From the NCBI RefSeq assembly GCF_001942465.1, contig NZ_MKJY01000603.1, positions 1 through 64,000 on the forward strand: a stretch of 64,000 nucleotides of DNA. The letters run 5' to 3'. This DNA is from Actinomadura sp. CNU-125. GTDB taxonomy: Bacteria; Actinomycetota; Actinomycetes; Streptosporangiales; Streptosporangiaceae. The stretch's first letter is position 1. Each line of letters starts with the position of its first letter. Of this stretch, positions 45,014 to 53,305 are shown in pieces. Under the pieces are notes generated by a model. It had not been told where the DNA came from, did not search any database, and was given only the letters and a program-made list of their open reading frames with translations. A program made the position numbers and the translations under genes.

Positions 45014-45032
45014 GTTCTCGATCTTTGAGAAT
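45014..45032 (-). promoter_or_regulatory. Operator-like element upstream of paralogue 3
   Basis: GTTCTC-GATCTTT-GAGAAT, 4 bp from the GGTATAC box, matches the element upstream of paralogue 1 in sequence and position. Confidence 0.62.
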
Positions 45033-45051
45033 GGCGTTTCGAGTCCGTTCG

Positions 45052-45090
45052 CCCCGTGCGCGCGGGACGCACCGAACCGCGCGCACGGGG
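45052..45090 (-). terminator. Hairpin terminator after the truncated aldo/keto reductase
   Basis: CCCCGTGCGCGCGG and CCGCGCGCACGGGG (14 bp each) pair perfectly around an 11-nt loop, ending 8 bp from the stop at 45098. Confidence 0.85.
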
Positions 45091-45097
45091 GACCGCC

Positions 45098-45958
45098 TCA
45101 GGCGTCGATGTTCGCCATGTACGGCTCGTTGCCCTGCGCCCCCGCCGCCGCGCCGGGCGGTACGAGCTCCTCCAGCCGCTCGAACACCGCCGCGGCGAGG
45201 TCGAGGTCGGCGGCGGCCGCGTTGGCGCGGGCGCGGTGGCGGCGCGGCGCGTCCCGGGGATCGGGACGGTGCCGCGGTGCATCAGCCACGCCAGTGCGAG
45301 CTGGGCGGAGGTGGCGCCGTGCTCGGCGGCCAAGGAGGCGACCCGGTCGGCGAGCGAGACGTTGCGGGCGAGGTTGCCGTCCTGGAAGCGCGGGTTGTCG
45401 CGCCGCCAGTCGCCGTCCTCCAGGTCGGCGGCGGCGCGGACGCCGCCGCCGAGGATGCCGCGGCCCAGCGGGCTGTAGGCGACGAACCCGATGCCGAGCT
45501 CCGCGCACGCGGGCAGGATCTCGTTCTCGGGGTTCCGGTTGAACGGGGAGTACTCGGTCTGCACGGCCGTGACCGGGTGGACGGCGTGGGCCCGGCGGAT
45601 GGTCCGGGCCGACATCTCCGACAGGCCGTACCCGCCGATCTTCCCCTCCGCGACCAGCTCGCCGAGGGTTCCGGCGGTCTCCTCGATGGGCGTGGACGGG
45701 GCCAGCCGGTGCACGTAGTACAGGTCGACGCGATCGGTGCCCAGCCGGTCCAGGCTGGCGTCCAACGCCTTCCGGACGTACTCGGGGCGGCCCATGCCCG
45801 GGATCAGGATCCCGTCCCCGTCCTGGTTCCCGCCGAACTTGGTGGCCAGGACGATCTCGTCCAGCCGGCCGCGGAGTGTGCGGCCGATGAGCCGCTCGCT
45901 GTGCCCGGCGCCGTAGATGTCGGCGGTGTCGACGAACGTGACACCCGCATCGAGCGCC
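45098..45958 (-). pseudogene. Aldo/keto reductase, 5' truncated and frameshifted
   Basis: The sequence starts in mid-domain at [20 protein letters not shown] (Asp and Tyr of the AKR tetrad). It continues with [54 protein letters not shown] and [10 protein letters not shown]. About 45 N-terminal residues including the first strand and start codon are missing. Beyond 45958 the DNA encodes another gene on the other strand. A second lesion, one lost base near 45240, separates PIPGTRR from [20 protein letters not shown]. It cannot be translated as a normal enzyme. Its natural partner, a divergent MmyB-like regulator, is beheaded at the same point. Confidence 0.82.
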
Positions 45959-46533
45959 CCCACCTCTACCGGCTGGCGGGCGATGAACCGGCCCCGCTCG
46001 TCCCGTCCGGCGGCCCGGTGGACGCGGGCGTGCTGCGCCTGCTGGACGTGATCGGCCCGGTCCCCGCCTACGTGACCAACGGCCGGCTGGACGTGCTGGC
46101 CTGGAACCCGATGGCGGCGGCGCTCCTTCCCGGGATCGCCGAGCTGCCGGAGGGCCGGCGCAACATGCTGCGGTTCACCCTGTGCGACCCGCGCGCCCGC
46201 GACTTCTACCTCGACTGGGAGGGCGTGACCCGGCACGGAATCGCGCAGCTCCGGACGGCGACCGGCCGCGATCCCGGCGATCCGGCGAACGAGGCGCTGA
46301 TCCGGGAGCTGGCCGGGGCGAGCCCGCGGTTCGGCGAGTGGTGGGAGCGGCAGGACGTGAAGGGGCCGGGCATCGGCCGCAAGGAGTACCGGCATCCGGT
46401 CGCCGGGCGGCTCTCGCTCGACTACGTGGGGATGGTGCTGCCGGGGACGGTGGACCACCGGTTCGTGACGCTGACGGCCGCGGAGGGCAGCCCGTCCCAG
46501 GCGGCCCTGGACAAGCTGGCGGCCGGTCTCTGA
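45952..46533 (+). pseudogene. MmyB-like XRE regulator, N-terminal HTH deleted
   Basis: About 193 residues of the MmyB-like ligand-binding domain: [68 protein letters not shown] and [20 protein letters not shown]. The usual ~85-residue N-terminus with the XRE helix-turn-helix and the start codon are absent. Upstream of 45952 the DNA is the truncated aldo/keto reductase. The 7-bp word GAGCGCC at 45952-45958 fits both genes and marks the junction. Such regulators normally sit divergent from an aldo/keto reductase. Confidence 0.82.
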
Positions 46534-46573
46534 CCCTCGGCCGCCCAGCCGGCGGTCCGCGGCACCACACAAA

Positions 46574-46588
46574 GATACGTTCCTTATC
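46574..46588. promoter_or_regulatory. Inverted-repeat operator, left end of the D-amino-acid locus
   Basis: GATACGTTCCTTATC: 4-bp GATA/TATC arms with 7 bp between. A near-identical 15-mer (13 of 15) lies at 53198, at the other end of the locus. A related palindrome GATACGTATC occurs at 46667-46676, right before the SIS gene start. Confidence 0.72.
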
Positions 46589-46600
46589 TAGTACGCCAGG

Positions 46601-46629
46601 TCGCACGTGAGATGCCTATTGACGTGCGA
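46601..46629. promoter_or_regulatory. Second inverted repeat before the SIS gene
   Basis: TCGCACGT (46601-46608) and ACGTGCGA (46622-46629) are perfect arms 13 nt apart. Binding partner unknown. Confidence 0.5.
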
Positions 46630-46677
46630 TCAATCGCGCTGCTAGAAACTTGCATCGTCAACATAAGATACGTATCC

Positions 46678-47364
46678 ATGGACGGAAGTGATCGCTTGCC
46701 CGACGCTGGACCGGACCGGGAAGCGACGGAGAACCGCCGGCTGAGCAGCCCGGACGCCCGTTACGGCGCGCGGCTGCGCCGCAAGTCGACGGCACTGCTG
46801 CTGCTGGACGCGATCATCGAGGCCGAGACCGCCAACCTGGAGCGCACCCTGACCGCGCTGCGGGCCGACGGTTCGCTGGAGCGGGCGGCCGGCCAGATCG
46901 TCGCGGCGCGGCGCCGCTTCATCATCGGCAGCGCGAAGAGCCGCGCGCACGCCACGCTGCTGCACCTGGAGCTGTCGGCGAGCCTCTCCGGGGTCGCCCT
47001 GATCGATGAGGCCGCGGTGCGGGCCATCGACGTGCTCAGCGACGTCCGCCCGACGGACGTGCTGGTCGCGTTCTCCTTCCGCCGCTACGCCCGGCAGACC
47101 GGCACGGTCGCGCGGGAGTTCGCCGCCGCGGGCGGCCACGTCGTGGCCGTCACCGACGACGCCGACAGCCCGCTCGCCGCCGCCGCGGGCACCACGGTCG
47201 TGGTCAGCACGGGGAGCGCGTCCTACAGCGACTCGCCGACGGCGATCTCCGCCGTCGTGCACGCGCTGGCGACGCTGACCGCCGCGAGCGCGAAGGGGGC
47301 GCGGCGGCGGCTGGCCCGGCGCGAGGACCTCGCGCACGCCCTGGACATCTACTCCGACGAATGA
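46678..47364 (+). CDS. SIS-domain protein (RpiR/MurR-like sensor without the N-terminal HTH)
   Basis: 228 aa. The SIS fold is clear: RFIIGSAKSRAHATLLHLEL, then DVLVAFSFRRYARQTGTVAR, then GGHVVAVTDDADSPLAAAAG. RpiR regulators carry an ~80-residue HTH before it; here only a short helical linker (KSTALLLLDAIIEAETANLE) is present. It may therefore sense a sugar phosphate or related ligand without binding DNA itself, or be a truncated regulator. ATG 46678 lacks a Shine-Dalgarno site. Eight base pairs separate it from the deacylase gene; first gene of the operon. Confidence 0.78.
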   Translation: MDGSDRLPDAGPDREATENRRLSSPDARYGARLRRKSTALLLLDAIIEAETANLERTLTALRADGSLERAAGQIVAARRRFIIGSAKSRAHATLLHLELSASLSGVALIDEAAVRAIDVLSDVRPTDVLVAFSFRRYARQTGTVAREFAAAGGHVVAVTDDADSPLAAAAGTTVVVSTGSASYSDSPTAISAVVHALATLTAASAKGARRRLARREDLAHALDIYSDE

Positions 47365-47371
47365 GTGGCGC

Positions 47372-48964
47372 ATGAACGATGTGATCATCCGCGGCGGCGA
47401 CGTGCTGGACGGTACGGGCGCCCCCGCGCGTCCCGCCGACGTCGTCGTGCGCGACGGAGAGATCGCCGAGATCGCCCCGCGCGCCGCCCGCGACCGCGAC
47501 GCCCGCCCCCGCGACGGCGAGGTGCTGGACGCCACGGGCCTGGTCGTCGCGCCCGGCTTCATCGACCTGCACTCGCACGCGGACTTCAGCGTCCAGGACC
47601 ATCCCGCCGCCGACACCGCCGTCCACCAGGGCGTGACCACGCTGCTCGGCGGCAACTGCGGGTTCTCCCCGTTCCCGGTCGCCGACGCGGCGGCGCTCGG
47701 CCGGGCCGCCGGGTTCCTCGCGTCCGGCCTGGACATCACCTGGACGGACCTGGACGGCTACGCCGCCGCCGTCGAACAGGACCCGCCCGCGATCAACATG
47801 GCCGTCCAGGTCGGCCACCAGGCGCTGCGGATGGCGGCCGTCGGCGCGGACGAGCGCCCCGCCACCGCCGCCGAACTGGACCGGATGCGCGGGCTGCTGT
47901 CCGAGGCCGCCGCGCAGGGCGCCTTCGGCTTCTCCACCGGCCTGATCTACGCGCCCGGCAGCTTCGCGCCGTCCGACGAGGTCGCCGCGCTGGCGACGGA
48001 GGCGGCCGCGCACGGGCTCCTGTACTCCACGCACATGCGGGACGAGACGGGCGGGCTGCTCGCGGCCGTCGCCGAGGCCCTCGACACGGCGCGGCGGTCC
48101 GGCGTCCGCCTGGAGATCTCGCACCTCAAGGCGATGGGCCCGGCCAACCACGGATCGGTGCGCGCGGCGCTCGCCGCGATCGAGGACGCCCGCGCCGGGG
48201 GCGTGGACGTGACCGCCGACGTCTACCCGTACACGGCGTCGTCGACGACCCTGACGTCCCGGCTGCCCGGCTGGGCCATGGACGGCGGCCCCTCCCGGCT
48301 GCTCGAACGCCTGATGGAACGTTCCACCCGGACCCGGATCGCGAGCCGGCTGCGCGCGCGTTTCGGCGACGACATCGACCCCGCGGGCGTCGTCGTGGCG
48401 TCGCTGCCGGACGGCCCCTACTCCCGGTTCGTCGGCCGCGACCTGATCGCGATCGGCGCCGAACTCGGCATGGACCCGGCGGAGGCGGCGCTGGAACTGC
48501 TCGCCGCCCACCGCGCCACCGTGTCGATCGTCAACCACGCGATGGCGCCGCAGGACGTCGCGACCGTTCTGGCCCACCCGCTGGTGAGCGTCGCCAGCGA
48601 CGGCTGGACGCTGCGTCCGTCCGGGGCGGGCCGCCCCCACCCGCGCAGCTTCGGCACGTTCGCCCGCGTCCTCGGCCGGTACGCGCGCGAGGACGGGCTG
48701 CTCGCGCTGCCCGAGGCGGTGCGGAAGATGACCTCGCTGCCCGCGTCCCGGCTGGGCCTGGCGGACCGCGGCGCGATCCGCTCCGGCCTGGTCGCCGACC
48801 TCGCCGTGTTCGACCCGGACACGGTGCTCGACCGGTCCGATTTCGCGGACCCGTGGCGGCTCGCCACGGGCGTGCGGCACGTGCTCGTGCGCGGCGTTCC
48901 CGTGCTGCGCGACGGCACGGCCACCGGCGCGCGCCCCGGGCGCGTCCTTCGCCGGAGCTCATGA
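47372..48964 (+). CDS. N-acyl-D-amino-acid deacylase (D-aminoacylase)
   Basis: 530 aa amidohydrolase-superfamily enzyme. The metal site begins at GFIDLHSHADFS (HxH), then the conserved GNCGFSPFPV with Cys, EISHLKAMGP (His), VYPYTASSTTL and VASDGWTLRPSG (Asp). It hydrolyses N-acyl-D-amino acids to free D-amino acids and a carboxylate. The operon position after an SIS sensor and before a transporter, and the racemase/deacylase genes nearby, fit D-amino acid salvage. No signal peptide: cytoplasmic. Confidence 0.92.
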   Translation: MNDVIIRGGDVLDGTGAPARPADVVVRDGEIAEIAPRAARDRDARPRDGEVLDATGLVVAPGFIDLHSHADFSVQDHPAADTAVHQGVTTLLGGNCGFSPFPVADAAALGRAAGFLASGLDITWTDLDGYAAAVEQDPPAINMAVQVGHQALRMAAVGADERPATAAELDRMRGLLSEAAAQGAFGFSTGLIYAPGSFAPSDEVAALATEAAAHGLLYSTHMRDETGGLLAAVAEALDTARRSGVRLEISHLKAMGPANHGSVRAALAAIEDARAGGVDVTADVYPYTASSTTLTSRLPGWAMDGGPSRLLERLMERSTRTRIASRLRARFGDDIDPAGVVVASLPDGPYSRFVGRDLIAIGAELGMDPAEAALELLAAHRATVSIVNHAMAPQDVATVLAHPLVSVASDGWTLRPSGAGRPHPRSFGTFARVLGRYAREDGLLALPEAVRKMTSLPASRLGLADRGAIRSGLVADLAVFDPDTVLDRSDFADPWRLATGVRHVLVRGVPVLRDGTATGARPGRVLRRSS

Positions 48965-49009
48965 CCGGGGTTCCCCCCCCGATCGAACCCTCGTTGAACA
49001 GGAGCGTCC

Positions 49010-50436
49010 TTGAGCAGCACCGAAACGCTCACCAGGCGGCGGCCGAGCCGCCGGCAGATCATCGCGACGGCGTGTTTCGCGATCAGCGTCGTGGCCGGCA
49101 TCGTGCTCGCGATCGCCGACGACAAGGCCGGGTTGTGGGGCCTCGTCCCGATCGTCCTGTACGCGGTGCTCGCCCTGCTCGGCGTCGACGTCGTGCTGGC
49201 CACCGTCGGCGCCGTGCTGGTCGTGGCGATCATGACGCGGACCGGGCCGGTACCGCTCGGCGAGCAGCTCGCGACGTCCATGGGCTCGCTGGTCGCGGTG
49301 ATCGGCCTGATCATCATGCTGGGCGCGGGCCTCGGCCGGGTCGCCCAGGAGACCGGCGCCGCCCCGATGCTCATCCGGATGGTGATGAGCCGGATCGGAC
49401 TGAACACCCCCACCCGCGTCCAGTTCGGCGTCATGGCGTCGTCGCTGGTCATCGTCGGCGCGCTCGGCACGCTCGCCGGCGGCAACGCGATCATCGCGCC
49501 GATCGTCATCCCGATCGCGGCACGGCTGGGCTGGCGCCCGCCCGCGGTCGCGGCGATGTTCCACGCGGCGGGCGCGGCCGGGCTGCTGATGGGCCCGTTC
49601 ACGCCGCCCGTCGTGACGATCACGGCCGCCGCCGACATCGGCTACGGCGACTACCTCCTGCACGCCGGGCTGCCGGTCGGCGCCGTCACGATCGGCACCG
49701 GATTCTTCATGGCCCGCTGGATCCAGCGGCACACCGACCAGGAGTACACGGAGGCCGACAAGGCCGGGGGCGACGACTTCGAGGACGGCTCCGAGCGGAA
49801 CGCCGGACGCGTCGCGGCCGGACGCCGCGCCGCGTTCGCGTTCGTCGGCGTCATGGCGGCGCTCGCCGCGTTCGGGGTGTGGCAGGAGGCCGGCTACTCC
49901 TACGCGCTGGTCGTCATGGTGGTCGCCGCGGCGGCGACGGGCCTGGCGGGCGCCTCGGCCCCAAGGGCACCGCCGAGGCCGTCTACGCGGGCGCGGCCCG
50001 GCTGATCTGGCTGTTCATGCTGTTCTGGCTGCTGGACCCGCTGCTGACGCTGGTGGAGAAGACCGGCGCGTTCGAGTCGATCTTCGAGACGATGAAGCCG
50101 ATCATGTCGGACGCCGGTCCGTACACGCTGCTGGTGCTGGTCGTGCTGATCGGCTACGTGCACGCGGTGCCGGGCGCGGCCGTCGCGCAGGTCGTGCTGA
50201 TCGACAAGCTGTTCGGCCCGCTGGTCGCCTCGCTCGGCATCCCGCCCGCCGCGTGGTCGGTCTCGCTGCTCGGCACCGCGCAGATCGACCAGCTCGGCCC
50301 CTACCCGACCGCCGACATGATGGGGCAGATGGGCCTGGCACGCTCCAGCGACCTGAGGATGATGCTGTTCAACGGCTGGGCCATCATGGCGGTCAACTCG
50401 GTCGGGTTCCTCGTCCTGTTCGCCGTCCTGCTCTAG
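49010..50436 (+). pseudogene. Ion-transporter-superfamily permease (importer candidate), one frameshift
   Basis: 475 aa after repair, about 11-12 hydrophobic segments with the pseudo-symmetric loops GNAIIAPIVIPIAARLGWRP and HAVPGAAVAQVVLIDKLFGP. It resembles NhaC/GntP/CitM-like carriers of organic acids; I cannot choose among them. The TTG start at 49010 has GGAG 5 nt upstream. One base is missing near 49955 (GLAG to RLGPKGTAEAVYAGA). Lying between the deacylase and the hydrolase, it probably imports the N-acylated or free amino acid substrate. Confidence 0.78.
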
Positions 50437-50448
50437 GGGGAGGGCTCC

Positions 50449-51225
50449 ATGCACGACGAACTGGACGAGCTCGCCCGCCGGGCGTCCGCGTCCGGCGGGC
50501 GCCTCGGCCTGGCCGTCCACGACCTCGGCACCGGGGAGCGTGCCGAGGTCGACGCCGGGCGGGTCTTCACCGCCGCGTCGGTGATCAAGCTGCCGATCAT
50601 GATGACGCTGCTGTCCGGCACGGAGGCCGGAACGTGGTCGCTGGACGACCGGCTGCCGCTCGCCCCGTCCCGCCGGGTCGGCGGGGCGGGCGTCGCCGCC
50701 GAACTGGCGGACGTGCCCGACCTCAGCGTCCGCGACCTGCTGACGCTGATGATCATCGTCAGCGACAACATGGCCACGAACCTGCTGATCGACCTGCTGG
50801 GCATGGACGCCGTGACGTCCTGGTGCGCCCGCCACGGCATGCCGCGGACCGTGCTGGCACGGTCCATGATGGACGCCGACGCGCGCGCCCGCGGGCACGA
50901 GAACCGCACCACCCCGGCGGACACGGCCGCCCTGCTCACCGGCCTCGCCCGCGGCGACCTGCTGGGCGAGCGGGCGACCGCGCACGCCCTGGAAGTGCTG
51001 ACCCGCCAGCAGACCGCCGACCGGCTGCCCCGCCACCTGCCCGGCGGCGTCCGGCTGGCCCACAAGACGGGTGAACTGGACGGCGTCCGCCACGACGCGG
51101 GGATCGTCCTCGCCGACGGCCGCGCGCCGATCGTCATCGTCGTGCTGACCGAGGGCTTCGCCGACGAAGACCACGCGGCCGACCTCGTCGCCGAGGCCGG
51201 CCGCGTGGTCTACACCGTTCTCTGA
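50449..51225 (+). CDS. Class A beta-lactamase-fold serine hydrolase, cytoplasmic
   Basis: 258 aa. The SxxK is S44-V-I-K47, the SDN is 105-107 and KTG is 206-208. The usual ExxLN loop with Glu166 is not visible, and there is no signal peptide. Relatives of this type act as D-amino-acid-specific amidases, esterases or DD-peptidase-like enzymes rather than secreted lactamases. The operon context (D-amino acids) supports a D-specific peptide or amide role. ATG 50449, 12 bp after the transporter, with AGGGGGAGG upstream. Confidence 0.85.
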   Translation: MHDELDELARRASASGGRLGLAVHDLGTGERAEVDAGRVFTAASVIKLPIMMTLLSGTEAGTWSLDDRLPLAPSRRVGGAGVAAELADVPDLSVRDLLTLMIIVSDNMATNLLIDLLGMDAVTSWCARHGMPRTVLARSMMDADARARGHENRTTPADTAALLTGLARGDLLGERATAHALEVLTRQQTADRLPRHLPGGVRLAHKTGELDGVRHDAGIVLADGRAPIVIVVLTEGFADEDHAADLVAEAGRVVYTVL

Positions 51226-52338
51226 TCAGACGCGGTACGTCTCGTCCGCCTCGGCGCGGACGAACTCCTCGTCCACCTCGTGGCCCAGCGCGGCGGCGGC
51301 GGGCACGTCGACCATGCCGTCCACCGCGCGGACGGGCGGGTCCACGACGTCGCGCGCGTAGTACTTGTCGGAGCCGGACACGTCGCTCGGCAGCTCGAAC
51401 CCCGGCAGCGACGCGATCGCGACGTTCGCGGCGCGGCCCACGCCGAACTCGTGCATGCCGCCGCACCACACCGTCCACCCGGCGGCCACCGCCCGGTCGT
51501 GCGCCGCGCGCGCGGCCGTCAGCCCGCCCATCCGCGACACCTTGATGTTCAGCACGCTCCCGGCGCCCAGCGTGACGGCGGTGTCGAGCTGGTCGAGGTC
51601 GTCGACCGACTCGTCCAGGCAGACGGGCGTCCCGACGGACTCCCGCAGCCGGGCGTGCGCCGCCAGCGCGCCGGGGCCGAACGGCTGCTCGATCAGCAGC
51701 AGCCCGAGGCCGTCCAGCTCCCGCATGACGGCCAGCGCGGCCGCGTCCTCCGGGTACACGCCGTTGGCGTCGACCTGCACCATCAGGTCCGGGTGCGCCT
51801 CCCGGACGGCGCGCACCGGCGCGACGTCCCAGCCCGGCGCGATCTTCAGCTTGATCCGCCGGTAGCCGTCCGCTACGTGCCGGTCGACCTGGGCCTTCAG
51901 CTCCTCGATCGTCGGCTCGATGCCGAGGCTCACCCCGGCGGCGATGCGGTCGCGGGTGCCGCCCAGCGCGTCCGCGAGCCGGGTGCCGGACGCGCGCGTC
52001 CACAGGTCCCAGCAGGCGATGTCGAGGCCCGCCTTCGCGAAGTTGTGGCCGCGGATCCGCGCCCACACCCGGCCCGCCTCGGACGGGTGCTCCCAGCGGG
52101 CGCCGACCAGGGCGGGCGCGAGGTAGCGGCGCAGCATCGCCCAGCAGGTGTCGACGGTCTCGGGGCAGTAGTACGGGTCGCTCGGCGAGGCGATCTCGCC
52201 CCATCCGGCCGTCCCGTCCTCGCCGGTCACCCGCACCAGGATGTGCTCCAGGTGCGACTTGCGGTGCGAGCTGGTCTGGAAGGCGTGGACGAGCGGCAGG
52301 CTGAGCCGGAACGCCTCGACGGAGGCCACGGTGGGCAT
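51226..52338 (-). CDS. N-acylamino-acid/N-succinylamino-acid racemase (OSBS-related enolase superfamily)
   Basis: 370 aa. Mechanistic residues of the family are in place: K163-L-K165, the Mg ligands D190, E217 and D242, and K266 on the opposite face (LNIKVSRMGG). It interconverts D- and L-N-acylamino acids; related proteins are bifunctional with o-succinylbenzoate synthase. In the absence of menaquinone genes here, and next to a GNAT and an M20 deacylase, racemase is the better call. ATG overlaps the GNAT stop (TGATG). It is convergent with the operon on the plus strand. Confidence 0.9.
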   Translation of the reverse strand: MPTVASVEAFRLSLPLVHAFQTSSHRKSHLEHILVRVTGEDGTAGWGEIASPSDPYYCPETVDTCWAMLRRYLAPALVGARWEHPSEAGRVWARIRGHNFAKAGLDIACWDLWTRASGTRLADALGGTRDRIAAGVSLGIEPTIEELKAQVDRHVADGYRRIKLKIAPGWDVAPVRAVREAHPDLMVQVDANGVYPEDAAALAVMRELDGLGLLLIEQPFGPGALAAHARLRESVGTPVCLDESVDDLDQLDTAVTLGAGSVLNIKVSRMGGLTAARAAHDRAVAAGWTVWCGGMHEFGVGRAANVAIASLPGFELPSDVSGSDKYYARDVVDPPVRAVDGMVDVPAAAALGHEVDEEFVRAEADETYRV

Positions 52339-53174
52339 CAGTTCTCCTCGCGGGGGACGGAGCCGGGGACGGGACCGGCGGCGGGATCGGCGGCGGGCGC
52401 GGGACCGGCGGCGGGGGCGGGGGCGAGCCGGTAGACGCCGGTGCGCCGTCCGCGAGCCGCACGACGTCGTCGCGCACCCGCGGCCGACGAGCGCGCCGAG
52501 CGTCGAGGCGACCCGCTCGCGCAGCGCGACGGAGGCGTCCCGGTCCTCGGCGACCAGCGCGTCCCAGTTCCCGGGCAGGCCGAACAGCAGGTCGTCGCCG
52601 TCGGGCGCGACCTCGCCCCACGCGACGGGCGGGGGCGTCTCGTGCCGGGCCGGAGCGCCCGCGGTCAGGTCCCATTCGACGATGAGGCGGTCGGTGCGCA
52701 TGCCCCGGTCGCGGCCGAGGTCCTCCACGCCCATCAGGTTGGGCACGAACCAGCGGGCCACCGCGCCGAGGACGTCGAGGTTGAAGTGCGCGTTGTGGGT
52801 CCGCACCGGGTCGAACGCCCAGCGCATGGCCGTCATCCCGGAGGCCAGGGCGTGGTCGCGCTGGCCGAGCTTGAGCGCCCGGCCGACGCCGCGGCCCTGC
52901 TGGTCGTCGCGGACGGCGGCCATCTGCGAGTAGAGGTAGCCGGCGCCGGACGCGTCGGCGCCGCGGAACCCGTAGGTGAATCCGACCAGGTCGTCCCCGT
53001 CGAAGGCGCCGACGCCGAGCCGCCGTTGCGGGTGAGCGAGACGAGCAGCCGGGGGCTGACCGCGGGGTCGGTCTCGTCGAGGCGGAAGACCTCGCGGTAC
53101 AGGCGTACGGCGGCCCGCATCTCGGCGGGGTCCGTCAGTGGCCGCACCTGGACGGCCGGGGCTTTGGAGGGCAT
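52338..53174 (-). pseudogene. GNAT family N-acetyltransferase (N-succinyltransferase candidate), three frameshifts
   Basis: 279 aa after repair. The acetyl-CoA signature is in YLYSQMAAVRDDQQGRGVGR, and the later WAFDPVRTHNAHFNLDVLGA region is typical of the long GNATs paired with N-acylamino-acid racemases. Single-base losses are needed near 53017 (SLTRNG to RLGVGAFDGDD), 52485 (VGRG to VRDDVVRLAD) and 52455 (ADG to TGVYRLAPAP). The N-terminal part starts at ATG 53174. In Geobacillus the equivalent enzyme succinylates D-amino acids for the racemase. The C-terminus has a Pro/Ala-rich tail. Confidence 0.8.
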
Positions 53175-53197
53175 CGCACCGCTTACTGTCTGACCTT

Positions 53198-53212
53198 GAT
53201 ATGTTCCGTATC
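53198..53212. promoter_or_regulatory. Inverted-repeat operator, right end of the D-amino-acid locus
   Basis: GATATGTTCCGTATC, matching 46574-46588 at 13 of 15 positions. It lies between the divergent GNAT (start 53174) and M20 (start 53306) genes and can control both arms. Confidence 0.72.
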
Positions 53213-53305
53213 TACGCCCCTGTTTCTAGCATTTTGCCTAGTTAGCGTCAACTAAAGCGGGTACGGGGGCAGTTATACGATTCGTAAGTTTGTTCACGGA
53301 GGATC

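Noticed and set aside
50449-51225. Antibiotic-resistance beta-lactamase
   Set aside because: No signal peptide and no ExxLN loop, and the operon context is D-amino-acid metabolism.
51226-52338. Menaquinone biosynthesis MenC
   Set aside because: No other men genes nearby; a GNAT and an M20 deacylase adjoin, favouring the racemase role, although dual activity is possible.
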